64,000 bases of DNA, from assembly GCF_030698145.1 (NCBI RefSeq), contig NZ_JAUYNW010000080.1, positions 1-64,000 of the forward strand, written 5' to 3'. Positions 25,874 through 35,369 of the stretch are shown piece after piece (the first letter of the stretch is position 1; each line of letters starts with the position of its first letter). The notes beneath the pieces were generated by a model. The model saw only the letters and a program-made list of their open reading frames with translations, did not search any database and had not been told where the DNA came from. Both the position numbers and the translations under genes were made by a program. This DNA comes from Phenylobacterium sp. GTDB taxonomy: Bacteria; Pseudomonadota; Alphaproteobacteria; Caulobacterales; Caulobacteraceae.

Positions 25874-25912
25874 GGGGAGGATCCTTGGGATGGAGTGGAC
25901 GAGACGCGACGG

Positions 25913-25927
25913 GAACATAAGCAGAAC
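25913..25927 (-). promoter_or_regulatory. Candidate LexA (SOS) box upstream of GST-DUF4169
   Basis: The minus strand reads GTTC-TGCTTAT-GTTC, an exact match to the alphaproteobacterial LexA motif GTTC-N7-GTTC. It lies 40 bases upstream of the GST start (25873) and 84 bases upstream of the divergent DUF2171 start (26011), so either gene could be the target. Confidence 0.65.
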
Positions 25928-26010
25928 ATAGTTCGGGGCGCAACTTCGCAGGAAACAGGATGCGCGGTTCGCGGGTTTGTCAGCCACCCCAATAGTCAGG
26001 AGATGGAACG

Positions 26011-26247
26011 ATGATCCAAGCCTCGCTCATTCGCGAACATATGGAAGTGATCGGCTCGGACGGGGGCCATGTCGGCCGCGTCGACCACGTGCTGGGCGAC
26101 GAGATCGAACTGGCCAAGCTCGATCTGGGCGGCGGTCTCAAGCACCACCTGATCCCGATCACCTGGGTCGACGACGTCGAGGACGACAAGGTGCGGCTGA
26201 ACCTCACCCAGGACGCGGCCAAGGCGAGCTGGCGCGAGAAGCACTAG
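26011..26247 (+). CDS. DUF2171 domain protein
   Basis: The 78-residue product MIQASLIREHMEVIGSDGG with VGRVDHVLGDEIELAKLDL and HLIPITWVDDVEDDKVRLNL matches DUF2171, a PRC-barrel-like small beta protein of unknown role that is often seen near stress genes. The ATG follows AGGAG. It diverges from the GST operon across a gap that holds a perfect LexA-type box. Confidence 0.85.
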   Translation: MIQASLIREHMEVIGSDGGHVGRVDHVLGDEIELAKLDLGGGLKHHLIPITWVDDVEDDKVRLNLTQDAAKASWREKH

Positions 26248-26293
26248 CGGCGCTGGACGGGCGGAGGCCGGGGTCCGGTCTCCGCCGCGCCGG

Positions 26294-27598
<1,305 letters not shown>

Positions 27599-28630
27599 CT
27601 AGAAGAAGTTCGCGTCGTCGATGTCGGCCAGGGTGCGGCCCGCCAGGACGACCGCGGTCTCCGGGCCATCGGCGGCGTTGAGGTCGGTGTTGGCGAAGAC
27701 GAGCACGTCGGTTCCGACCTGGACGCCGGCATAGGTCTTGCCTTGCAGGAAGATGGCGGTCGCCTTGACCAGGGCCTCGGCATAGCCGCCGGCGACATCC
27801 TCGGCGTAGATGTCGAGGCCCACCTGCTGGGCGTGGACCAGGCCGAAGTCGAGGCGGTCGATGCCCTGCCAATCTCCGATCACCGCCAGGCGGCCGCTGG
27901 CCGGCAGGTCGCCGTCGGCCAGCGAGAAGCGGTCAGCTCCCGCCCCGCCGAGCAGCAGATCGACGCCGCCGCCCGCGTCCAGGGTGTCGGACCCGTCGGC
28001 GCCGATCAGGGTGTCGGAGCCCGCGCCGCCATCGATCCGGTCGTCGCCGAGATCGCCGCTGATGAAATCTCGCCCGTCGCCGCCGCTCAGGCTGTCATCG
28101 TCTTTACCGCCCAGCAGGATGTCGTCGCCGCCGCCGCCAATCACCGTGTCGCGCCCCATATTGCCGTGCGCGAAGGTTCCGTTCGGGGCGCCGTCGGCGG
28201 CGCGGATCATGTCGTCGCCCTGGCCGCCAAACACCAGGTTGATCCCCTCGCCGCCGCTCAGGCTGTCGTCGCCCTTGTTGCCCTGCAGGAAGTCGTCGCC
28301 GCCGCCGCCCGACAGCGTGTCGTTCCCGTCGCCGCCATAGAGGGCGTCGGCGCCGGCCGCGCCCGCGACGTTCTCATGCGCCCCGTCGCCGATGAACAGG
28401 CGCGAGCCGTCGTCGGTCTGCAGGCGTCCGGCCCGCACCAGGGCGCCGACCTCGGCCCCGAAGACCACGGTTCGATCCGCGGTGCTGATCGAGATGTGGT
28501 CGGGAAGGCTGGACCCGAGCGGATTGATCAGCACCAAGGCGTAGCGCGCCGAGGCCATGGTCAGGCTGTCCGTGGCGCGGATCGCAAGGGCTTGCAGCGG
28601 CTCGATGTCTTCAAAGGCGTAGTGGGCCAC
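27599..28630 (-). CDS. RTX-type calcium-binding repeat protein
   Basis: The central part (about residues 80-245) consists of glycine/aspartate nonapeptides such as GGDGNDTLSGGGGDDFLQG, GGKDDDSLSGGDGRDFISG and GGAGSDTLIGADGSDTL, which form calcium-binding parallel beta-rolls. The N-terminal 80 residues are not a recognised domain. The C-terminal 100 residues, ending TLADIDDANFF, resemble the uncleaved secretion tails of type I substrates, so export by a type I system is likely. No transporter genes for such a system are in the window. Function could be surface-associated or enzymatic-carrier; it is not known. Confidence 0.85.
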   Translation of the reverse strand: MAHYAFEDIEPLQALAIRATDSLTMASARYALVLINPLGSSLPDHISISTADRTVVFGAEVGALVRAGRLQTDDGSRLFIGDGAHENVAGAAGADALYGGDGNDTLSGGGGDDFLQGNKGDDSLSGGEGINLVFGGQGDDMIRAADGAPNGTFAHGNMGRDTVIGGGGDDILLGGKDDDSLSGGDGRDFISGDLGDDRIDGGAGSDTLIGADGSDTLDAGGGVDLLLGGAGADRFSLADGDLPASGRLAVIGDWQGIDRLDFGLVHAQQVGLDIYAEDVAGGYAEALVKATAIFLQGKTYAGVQVGTDVLVFANTDLNAADGPETAVVLAGRTLADIDDANFF

Positions 28631-28792
28631 GTGGAAACTCCTTCAAACGGCGCGCGCGCCGCTCTCGATGGGTTCCCGTCCGACCGGAGTCGTGCCGCAT
28701 TTTGCTCAGGGTTACAACGCCTTGAAAGCAGCCCCTGGCGCGACGGGGCCGGCCCGCCTTGACCCGCGCCAGCGAACAGGCGACGGGAGGGC

Positions 28793-29518
28793 ATGCGTCT
28801 TATCCTGCGCTTCATCAACGAAATGGACGCCAAGGCCTGGCGGACGCTGGCGGTGTCCTTCGTGCTGTTCGGCGGGGTCGGTATGGTCTTCCTGTTCGGG
28901 GCCCAGGTGCTGGGTTTCGACGGCGAGGCGACGGTGGAGCGGTGGCTGGGCATGGCCTCGGACGGGCCCTGGGCCCTGCCGGCCGCGGTGGCCGCCTTCG
29001 CGATCCTGGCCTTTGTCGGAGTGCCGCAATTCGTGCTGATCGCCGCCGCCGTGGTGGCGTTCGGGGCCTGGACCGGGTTCGCATATAGCTGGATCGGCAC
29101 CATGGTTTCGGCCCTGGTCGGGTTCTATGTCGGGCGGATGGCCGGGGCGCGGGCCCTGAAGACCCTTTCGGGCGAGAGCATGCAGCGGTTCATGGACCTG
29201 GTCGGCCGCAACGGCTTCCTGGCCAGCCTGATCGTGCGGCTTGTGCCCTCGGCGCCCTTCATCGTGGTCAACATGGCCGCCGGAGTGACGCCCATGCGCA
29301 TGCGCCATTTCACCGCCGGCACGGCGCTTGGCATCATCCCGAAGATCGCGCTCACGGCCTTTGCCGGCAATTCCATCGTCCAGGTCCTTAAAGGGCAGGG
29401 CGGCGGCCACGCGATCTGGCTGGTGCTCATGGTGGTCGCCTGGATCGCCATCGGCTGGTTCGCCCGAAGTTGGCTGAAGTCGCGCGAGGACGCGATCAGC
29501 GGCCCCCGGAAGGACTGA
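28793..29518 (+). CDS. TVP38/TMEM64 (DedA-like) membrane protein
   Basis: Five to six hydrophobic segments are present, with the conserved loop VGRNGFLASLIVRLVPSAPFIVVNMAAGVTPM split here as LIVRLVPSAPFIVVN and AAGVTPMRMRHF, typical of the VTT (SNARE-associated) domain. Members are lipid scramblase-like or transport proteins of the cytoplasmic membrane; the exact role is unresolved. The ATG follows GGGAGG. It is followed after three bases by a GST gene, suggesting an operon. Confidence 0.85.
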   Translation: MRLILRFINEMDAKAWRTLAVSFVLFGGVGMVFLFGAQVLGFDGEATVERWLGMASDGPWALPAAVAAFAILAFVGVPQFVLIAAAVVAFGAWTGFAYSWIGTMVSALVGFYVGRMAGARALKTLSGESMQRFMDLVGRNGFLASLIVRLVPSAPFIVVNMAAGVTPMRMRHFTAGTALGIIPKIALTAFAGNSIVQVLKGQGGGHAIWLVLMVVAWIAIGWFARSWLKSREDAISGPRKD

Positions 29519-29521
29519 TCG

Positions 29522-30142
29522 ATGCTGAAGCTGTTCTATTACCGAGGCTCGTGCTCGTTGGCGTCGCACATCGCCTTGGAAGAGGCCGAAGCCGACTACG
29601 AGGCGGTGCCCGTCGACTTGGCGAGCGGCGAGCAGACGAAACCGGCCTATCTGGCAATCAATCCAAAGGGCCGAATCCCGGCGCTCGTCACCGACCGCGG
29701 CGTCCTGACGGAAAGCCTGGCGATCCTGGCCTTCGTGGCGCAAACCCATCCGGCGGCGAGCCTCGCGCCGCTGGACGATCCCTACGCCTTCGCCCAGGTC
29801 CAGGCGTTCAACACCTATCTCGCCTCCACGGTCCATGTCGCCTACGCCCATGGTCGGCGCGCCGGGCGCTGGGCCGACGACCCCGCGGCGATCACTGAGA
29901 TGAAGCGCAAGGTTCCCGAGACCATGGCCGCCTGCTTCGCCAGGATCGAGGCCGATCTGCCCGATGGACCCTGGGTCATGGGTGAGGCCTATACGATCTG
30001 CGATCCCTACTTGTTCACCTTCAGCGGCTGGCTTGCGGGCATCGGGGTCGAGATCGCGCAATTTCCGAAGGTTTTCGGACACTTCCAGCGCATGAACGAC
30101 CGACCCGCGGTCAGGGTCGTTCTTGCCGCCGAAGCGACCTGA
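29522..30142 (+). CDS. Glutathione S-transferase family protein
   Basis: The product begins MLKLFYYRGSCSLASHIALE, the beta-class GST start with the CSL motif, and continues NPKGRIPALVTDRGVLTES, with cis-Pro in IPAL and Glu-Ser for glutathione binding. The C-terminal helical domain ends with YTICDPYLFTFSGWL. The length is 206 residues. The gene begins three bases after the TVP38 gene; the substrate is unknown. Confidence 0.88.
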   Translation: MLKLFYYRGSCSLASHIALEEAEADYEAVPVDLASGEQTKPAYLAINPKGRIPALVTDRGVLTESLAILAFVAQTHPAASLAPLDDPYAFAQVQAFNTYLASTVHVAYAHGRRAGRWADDPAAITEMKRKVPETMAACFARIEADLPDGPWVMGEAYTICDPYLFTFSGWLAGIGVEIAQFPKVFGHFQRMNDRPAVRVVLAAEAT

Positions 30143-30200
30143 AGCCTGATTCAACGCAAGACTGTTGCGGCGAGACCGTCATTTCGGTATGTCGTCTCCC

Positions 30201-30269
30201 ATGCGTACGTCGTCGCACAGCCTGCTTCTTCTCGACCTGGGGCTTAGTCGCCCCTGGGCCACCCTTTAG
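30201..30269 (+). CDS. leuL: Leucine leader peptide LeuL
   Basis: A 22-codon frame MRTSSHSLLLLDLGLSRPW plus ATL ends in TAG 84 bases before leuA. Seven codons are Leu, four of them consecutive (CTG CTT CTT CTC, 30222-30233). Such a peptide lets the ribosome sense charged leucyl-tRNA: stalling at the Leu run changes folding of the downstream RNA. ATG at 30189 is in frame and would add MSSP to the N-terminus; neither start has a clear Shine-Dalgarno. The short frame is too small for usual gene finders. Confidence 0.85.
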   Translation: MRTSSHSLLLLDLGLSRPWATL

Positions 30270-30301
30270 GCTGCGCGACTTCGCGGCCGGGCTCCCAGGG
30301 G
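30239..30301 (+). promoter_or_regulatory. leuA attenuator: competing hairpins
   Basis: GGGGC (30239-30243) can pair with GCCCC (30250-30254) inside leuL. The overlapping CCCCTGGG (30251-30258) can instead pair with CCCAGGGG (30294-30301). A third small stem, CGCGA/TCGCG (30274-30285), lies between. The first two are mutually exclusive, as in transcription attenuators. No clear T-tract follows the last stem, so the termination mechanism is not settled. Confidence 0.6.
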
Positions 30302-30353
30302 ATTTCACCCGCCGCCCGCCCCCTTTAGAACGCCCCGCGAAGAGAGTTCGCAA

Positions 30354-31931
30354 ATGACCCAAGTTTCCAACGACACCGCCCGCGATTCCCGGGATCGCGT
30401 CATCGTATTCGACACCACCATGCGCGACGGCGAGCAGTCGCCGGGCGCGTCCATGTCCATCGACGAAAAGCTCGAGCTGGCCAAGATCCTGGAGGACATG
30501 CGCGTCGACGTGATCGAGGCGGGTTTCCCCATCGCCTCCAACGGCGACTTCGAGGCCGTCCGTCAGATCTCCGAGATCGTCACCGAGAGCACGGTCTGCG
30601 GCCTGGCCCGCGCCGGCATGGTCGACATCGAGCGCTGCGCCGAGGCGATCCGCCCCGCCAAGCGCGGCCGCATCCATACCTTCCTGTCCACCAGCCCCAG
30701 CCACCGCGACCATATCCTGAAGGCCAGCCAGGAAGACATCCTGGAGATGGTCACCAAGTCCGTCGGCCACGCCCGCAACCTGTGCGGCGACGTGGAGTGG
30801 TCGGCCCAGGACGCCACCCGCACCGAGCAGGACTTCCTGCGCCGCTGCGTCGAGGCCGCCATCAGGGCCGGCGCCCAGACGATCAACATCCCCGACACCG
30901 TGGGCTACACCTATCCCAGCGAGTACGCCGAGATCTTCCGCGACTTGATCGAGAACGTACCCGGCGCCGACACGGTGATCTTCTCCACCCATTGCCACAA
31001 CGACCTGGGCCTGGCCGTCGCCAACAGCCTGGCCGGCGTGCAGGGCGGGGCGCGCCAGGTCGAGGTCGCGGTCAACGGCATCGGCGAGCGGGCCGGCAAT
31101 GCGGCGCTGGAAGAGATCGTCATGGCGCTGAAGGTGCGCGGCGACCGGCTGCCCTACTTCACCGGCATCGAGACCCAGCACATCACCCGCGCCAGCCGCT
31201 ACGTCTCGGCGATCACCGGCTTCCCCGTGCAGTTCAACAAGGCGATCGTCGGCAAGAACGCCTTCGCCCACGAGAGCGGCATCCACCAGGACGGGATGCT
31301 CAAGGACCGCGGCACCTACGAGATCATGACGCCCGAGAGTGTCGGCCAGGGCGGTTCGAACCTGGTGATGGGTAAACACGCCGGCCGCGCCGGTTTCCGC
31401 GAGAAGCTGAAGACCCTGGGCTACGAGCTGGGCCAGAACGCGCTCAACGAGGCCTTCCAGCGCTTCAAGGACCTGGCCGACAAGAAGAAGCACGTGTTCG
31501 ACGACGACATCGTGGCCCTGGTGGACGACGCCCTGGCCTCGGGTTCCGACCGCATCCAGGTCAAGAGCCTGCGGGTCATCGCCGGCACCGAAGGTCCGCA
31601 GCAGGCCGAACTGATCGTCACGGTCGATGGCGTCGAGAAGGCCGCCTCGGCCACCGGCGACGGTCCGGTCGACGCGGTGTTCAACGCCATCCACGAGGCC
31701 GTGCCCCATACCGCCATCCTGCGCCTGTTCCAGGTGCACGCGGTGACCGAAGGGACCGACGCCCAGGCCCAGGTCTCGGTGCGCCTCGAGGAGGACGGCC
31801 GGATCGCCACCGGCCAGGCCGCCGACACCGACACGCTGACGGCCTCGGCCAAGGCCTATGTCAACGCGCTCAACAACCTCTTCGCCCGCAAGGAAAAGAG
31901 CGCGCCCGACGCGATCGCCAGCGGCTTCTGA
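30354..31931 (+). CDS. leuA: 2-isopropylmalate synthase
   Basis: LeuA condenses acetyl-CoA with 2-oxoisovalerate, the first step of leucine synthesis. The N-terminal TIM barrel has FDTTMRDGEQSPGASM, the metal-binding FSTHCHNDLGLAVANSL and VNGIGERAGNAALEE. The linker HESGIHQDGML precedes a C-terminal regulatory LeuA dimer domain (about residues 390-510) that mediates leucine feedback. At 525 residues it is full length. Expression is likely controlled by the leader peptide and hairpins directly upstream. Confidence 0.97.
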   Translation: MTQVSNDTARDSRDRVIVFDTTMRDGEQSPGASMSIDEKLELAKILEDMRVDVIEAGFPIASNGDFEAVRQISEIVTESTVCGLARAGMVDIERCAEAIRPAKRGRIHTFLSTSPSHRDHILKASQEDILEMVTKSVGHARNLCGDVEWSAQDATRTEQDFLRRCVEAAIRAGAQTINIPDTVGYTYPSEYAEIFRDLIENVPGADTVIFSTHCHNDLGLAVANSLAGVQGGARQVEVAVNGIGERAGNAALEEIVMALKVRGDRLPYFTGIETQHITRASRYVSAITGFPVQFNKAIVGKNAFAHESGIHQDGMLKDRGTYEIMTPESVGQGGSNLVMGKHAGRAGFREKLKTLGYELGQNALNEAFQRFKDLADKKKHVFDDDIVALVDDALASGSDRIQVKSLRVIAGTEGPQQAELIVTVDGVEKAASATGDGPVDAVFNAIHEAVPHTAILRLFQVHAVTEGTDAQAQVSVRLEEDGRIATGQAADTDTLTASAKAYVNALNNLFARKEKSAPDAIASGF

Positions 31932-31937
31932 TCCTAA

Positions 31938-31957
31938 GCGCGCCGCTTGCGGCGCGC
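31938..31957 (+). terminator. GC hairpin between leuA and the EamA gene
   Basis: GCGCGCCGC (31938-31946) and GCGGCGCGC (31949-31957) form a nine-pair stem around TT, or eight pairs with a four-base loop, beginning seven bases after the leuA stop. No T-tract follows, and the next start codon is only 12 bases downstream. It may attenuate read-through or mask the EamA translation start rather than terminate fully. Confidence 0.5.
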
Positions 31958-31969
31958 GGGACAGCTCCC

Positions 31970-32851
31970 ATGCTCTGGATCATCCTGACCGCGGCCGCCG
32001 CGCCGCTCCAGGTCGCGCGCAACGCCTTGCAGCGGGGCCTGGTCGGCGACGCCGGGCCCTGGGGCGCGACCCTGGTGCGGTTCCTGTTCGGCCTGCCGTT
32101 CTCACTGGCCATCTTCGCGGTGGTGGCCTTCGCGACGCCTGAGGCCGTGCCGCACCTGTCGTGGCGGTTCGCTATCGCCGTCGTGGCCGGCGCGATCGCC
32201 CAGGTCTCGGCCACCGCGGCCCTGATGATGGCCATGCGCCATTCCGGATTCGCCGTCGCCACCTTCATGCAGCAGTCGTCCCTGCCGCTAGGGGCGATCC
32301 TGGGCTACGTGGCGTTCGGCGATCAGATGAGCGGAGTCCAATGGATGGGCCTGGCGGCGGCGACCGCCGGCCTGTTGATCCTGTCCTGGCCCAAGGCGGA
32401 CGCGGTCGCCGGCGTGCTCAGTGGTTCGCTGTTCGGCCTCGCCTCAGGCCTGGCCTTCGCCGTGGCGCTTAACGGCTACCGGCAAGCGGGCATGGCCCTC
32501 GAGCCCAGCCACCCGATCTATTCGGCCACGGCCTCGCTCTGCGTCGCCCAGGCCCTGCAGTCGGCGGTTCTCAGCGCCATCCTGGCCGTCACCCGGCCCC
32601 AGGCCCTACGGTCCGTCGCCGCCTCCTGGCGTCAGTCGCTGGGCGCGGGGCTCTGCGGCACGGCGGCCTCGGCCTGCTGGTTCTCGGCCCTGGCCCTGGC
32701 GCCCGCCGGCCAGGTCCGTGCGGTCGGCGTCATTGAGGGTCCGATCGCCGCCGCGGCGGGCCGCCGGTTGTTCAAGGAACGCCTGAGCCTGCGCCAGATC
32801 GTCGGCGGGATCGCGACCGGCGTGGGCGTGGTGATGACGGCGCTTGGCTAG
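31970..32851 (+). CDS. EamA/DMT-superfamily transporter
   Basis: Ten hydrophobic segments in two repeats and the motifs ATFMQQSSLPLGAILGY and EGPIAAAAGRRLFKERLSLRQ identify the drug/metabolite transporter superfamily with EamA domains. The solute is not known. It follows leuA by 38 bases with a strong hairpin between them. Its TAG stop shares CTAG with the stop of the convergent TetR gene. Confidence 0.85.
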   Translation: MLWIILTAAAAPLQVARNALQRGLVGDAGPWGATLVRFLFGLPFSLAIFAVVAFATPEAVPHLSWRFAIAVVAGAIAQVSATAALMMAMRHSGFAVATFMQQSSLPLGAILGYVAFGDQMSGVQWMGLAAATAGLLILSWPKADAVAGVLSGSLFGLASGLAFAVALNGYRQAGMALEPSHPIYSATASLCVAQALQSAVLSAILAVTRPQALRSVAASWRQSLGAGLCGTAASACWFSALALAPAGQVRAVGVIEGPIAAAAGRRLFKERLSLRQIVGGIATGVGVVMTALG

Positions 32852-33468
32852 TCCAGCACCGCGGTCATCTGGCGCACGGCCTCGCGGAGCTGGGCCCAGC
32901 CCTCGTCGGAGCGCAGGTCGACGCCGTTGAACCAGCGGATCTTCCGGCGGCGCAGGGCCAGGTAGGTGACCGCCGCGCCCAGCAGCGCCGAGACCGCGTT
33001 GATCTGGGCGGCCCGGCCGCCGCCGCCGGCGAAGATCTCGCGGGCGAGCCTCAGGCCCATCTCCTCGCGCGCCGTCTCCATGATGGCGGTGAGCTCGTTG
33101 CGCTCGACCAGCTCCCAGACCATCAGCTCCAGCACCACGGGCCTGGCCATCAGCAGGCGCGCATAGTTGTCGACCACCACCGCCGAGCGTTCGGAAAGGG
33201 GCAGGGCGCGCAGGGCCGCCGGGTCGCCGTCGCAGACCTCCTCGAAGGTGGGGAAGAAATCCGGGCCGTTGGCCACCGCCTCCACCAGTCCCGGCAAGCC
33301 GCCGAAATAGCGGTAGATCAGCATCTTATCGACACCGGCCTCACGGGCCACGGCGCTGGGGGTCAGCGCGGCGAAGCCGCCCTTGACCAGTACGGCGCCC
33401 ACGGCCTCGCGCAGCCTGGCCTCGGTGCGCGGGCGGTTGCGGGCTGTCTTCGTCTCGGCGGCGGGCAT
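32848..33468 (-). CDS. TetR-family transcriptional regulator
   Basis: An N-terminal TetR helix-turn-helix is visible in ARLREAVGAVLVKGGFAAL, then PSAVAREAGVDKMLIYRYFG; the C-terminal ligand-binding part is about 140 residues. The regulator diverges from the membrane-protein gene at 33536, and the intergenic region contains one perfect and one imperfect 20 bp inverted repeat of AAGTCTC, which makes self-control and control of the neighbour likely. The ligand is unknown. Confidence 0.88.
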   Translation of the reverse strand: MPAAETKTARNRPRTEARLREAVGAVLVKGGFAALTPSAVAREAGVDKMLIYRYFGGLPGLVEAVANGPDFFPTFEEVCDGDPAALRALPLSERSAVVVDNYARLLMARPVVLELMVWELVERNELTAIMETAREEMGLRLAREIFAGGGGRAAQINAVSALLGAAVTYLALRRRKIRWFNGVDLRSDEGWAQLREAVRQMTAVLD

Positions 33469-33473
33469 GACTC

Positions 33474-33523
33474 AAGTCTCTGGACGGAGATGTCGTCTCA
33501 TGCAAGTCTCGCGCTAGAGACTT
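33474..33523. promoter_or_regulatory. Twin TetR operators (AAGTCTC-N6-GAGACTT)
   Basis: AAGTCTC-GCGCTA-GAGACTT at 33504-33523 is a perfect inverted repeat. AAGTCTC-TGGACG-GAGATGT at 33474-33493 has the same left arm, the same six-base spacer and five of seven matching bases in the right arm. The two sites are exactly 30 bp apart, about three helical turns, and fill the gap between the tetR start and the divergent gene start. Confidence 0.8.
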
Positions 33524-33535
33524 ATGGAGATCGAC

Positions 33536-34558
33536 ATGGCCGAGGCAGTGAAGCCTTCGTTCGCGGGCAGAGTCGCCCGCGCCACGATCCTGCATCCGGC
33601 CGGGGCCGCCGCGATCGGCCTGTGGGTCGTGGCGCACGCGGCGGTCCTCTGGCTGGCGGGGGGCTATCTGCCCTTCGACCGGCCGGCCTTCGCGGGACGA
33701 CCCTTCGCCATGCAGATGGCCGTTCCCACGATCGGCATGATCGAGATCCTTGGTCTGATGCTCGTGGTCTATTGGCTGACCCGACGGCGGAAGGTCGACA
33801 TCGCCACGCGCGCCCCCGACCGCCCCGTCGCGGCGCGAGAGACCGCCATGCTGCTGGCCTACGCCATGCTGGCCCAGGTGGGCGGCTGGCTCTTGGGCCC
33901 GGTGCTCGGGTACCGTCCGTTCAGCTTCCACATCGCCGGCACGCTGGTCGGCTGTTCGGTCCCGCCGTCGCCGGGCGAGGTGTGGACATGGATGATCTAC
34001 AATTTCGTCGCCTTCGCGATCGTGCCCTTCCTCTGGTTCCGCCACCGCTATTCGACCGAGCAGCTCAGCCTGAAGTCCTCGGCGCCGTGGAACGACCTCA
34101 GCGTCATCCTGGTGGTCGCCACCATCGAGAGCGCCTTCGAGCTCGGCGCCTTTCCCGGCATCCTCAAGCTGTCGGCGGAGCAACTGCTCATCGCAGCGCC
34201 CGTGGCCTTCGCGGTGTTCTTCTTCGGCACCGTGCTGCCCACCATGGTGCTGATCTACGCCATCCTGCTGCCGCGCTACCTGAAGCTCACCGGGTCGCCC
34301 ACGGTCACGGTGCTGCTGGGCGGGCTGACCTATGCGGCCATGCATCTGGTCGAGGGCTGGTCGGTGTTCGCCACGCCCCGCGACACGGCGCTGTCGCTGC
34401 TGTTCGTGCTGCTCAGCTATGTGGGGCCAGGCATGATCAAGAGCTTCATCACCCTGCGGACCGGCAACGCCTGGGTCCACGCCCTGGGCTACCACGCCGT
34501 GGCGCCGCACACCGTCGTCGACGCCCCCTTGATCGCCAAGGTCTTCGCCCTGCGCTGA
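33536..34558 (+). CDS. Polytopic membrane protein, CPBP-like
   Basis: The 340-residue product has about eight hydrophobic segments. ATIESAFELGAFPG, TYAAMHLVEGWSVF and VHALGYHAVAPHTVVDAPL place Glu and His residues in the order seen in CPBP (CAAX-protease/ABI-like) membrane proteins, but the canonical EExxxR motif is missing, so protease activity is doubtful. The ATG at 33536 follows GGAG by six bases and is preferred to the ATG at 33524, which immediately abuts the operator. It is probably repressed by the divergent TetR. Confidence 0.6.
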   Translation: MAEAVKPSFAGRVARATILHPAGAAAIGLWVVAHAAVLWLAGGYLPFDRPAFAGRPFAMQMAVPTIGMIEILGLMLVVYWLTRRRKVDIATRAPDRPVAARETAMLLAYAMLAQVGGWLLGPVLGYRPFSFHIAGTLVGCSVPPSPGEVWTWMIYNFVAFAIVPFLWFRHRYSTEQLSLKSSAPWNDLSVILVVATIESAFELGAFPGILKLSAEQLLIAAPVAFAVFFFGTVLPTMVLIYAILLPRYLKLTGSPTVTVLLGGLTYAAMHLVEGWSVFATPRDTALSLLFVLLSYVGPGMIKSFITLRTGNAWVHALGYHAVAPHTVVDAPLIAKVFALR

Positions 34559-34607
34559 CGCTTTTTCGGTCGCCCTCGGCCTGGGCGATTGCGTAGTCTC
34601 GGCGCCG

Positions 34608-35369
34608 ATGAAGCTGATCTCCCGCATCGCCGCCGTCGCCGCGGCCTGGCTGTTGGCCACCGCCGCCCAGGCCACCCCCGTCACGGTGTTCGCCGCCGCC
34701 TCGCTGAAGAACGCCCTGGACGAGGTCGGCCGTGAATACGCCAGGACCGGCGGCCAGGTGCGGTTCTCTTACGCCGCCTCGTCGGCGATCGCCCGGCAGA
34801 TCGAGCAGGGCGCCCCGGCCGACATCTATGTCTCGGCCGACAGCGACTGGATGACCTACCTGGCCGAGCGAAAGCTGATCGTGGCGGCCAGCCGCCGCGA
34901 CCTGCTGACCAATCGCCTGGCCCTGATCGCCCCGGCCGACTCCAAGTCGACGCTGAAGGTGGCCAAGGGCATGCCGCTCGCCCGCGCCCTGGGCGACGGG
35001 CGGCTGGCGGTGGCCGGCCCCGAAGTGCCCGCCGGCAAATACGCCAAGGCTGCGCTGACCGCCCTGGGCGCCTGGGACGGGGTCTCGGGCAGGCTCGCCC
35101 AGGCCGAGAACGTCCGCACCGCCCTGCAGTACGTGGCCCGCGGCGAGAGCCCGTTCGGGGTGGTCTACGACACCGACGCCAAGGTGGAACCCAAGGTCCG
35201 GATCGTCGGCCTGTTCCCGGTGGGCAGCCATCCCGACATCGTCTATCCGGCCGCCCTGGTGGCCGGCTCCAGGAACCCCGACGCGGCGAAATTCCTCAGC
35301 TATCTCGGCGGACCTCAGGCTGCGGTCGTGTTCCGCAAGTACGGCTTCAAGGCCCTGCCGCGACGCTGA
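34608..35369 (+). CDS. modA: Molybdate-binding periplasmic protein ModA
   Basis: After a signal peptide ending AAQA, the mature protein has VTVFAAASLKNALDEV, RFSYAASSAIARQIEQG, PADIYVSADSDWM and DIVYPAALVAGS, the ModA pattern for oxyanion capture. At 253 residues it is full length. It would normally deliver molybdate to ModB and ModC, but neither is adjacent: upstream is the CPBP-like gene (49 bases away) and downstream, convergently, an ABC-F gene. It may work with a transporter encoded elsewhere. Confidence 0.9.
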   Translation: MKLISRIAAVAAAWLLATAAQATPVTVFAAASLKNALDEVGREYARTGGQVRFSYAASSAIARQIEQGAPADIYVSADSDWMTYLAERKLIVAASRRDLLTNRLALIAPADSKSTLKVAKGMPLARALGDGRLAVAGPEVPAGKYAKAALTALGAWDGVSGRLAQAENVRTALQYVARGESPFGVVYDTDAKVEPKVRIVGLFPVGSHPDIVYPAALVAGSRNPDAAKFLSYLGGPQAAVVFRKYGFKALPRR

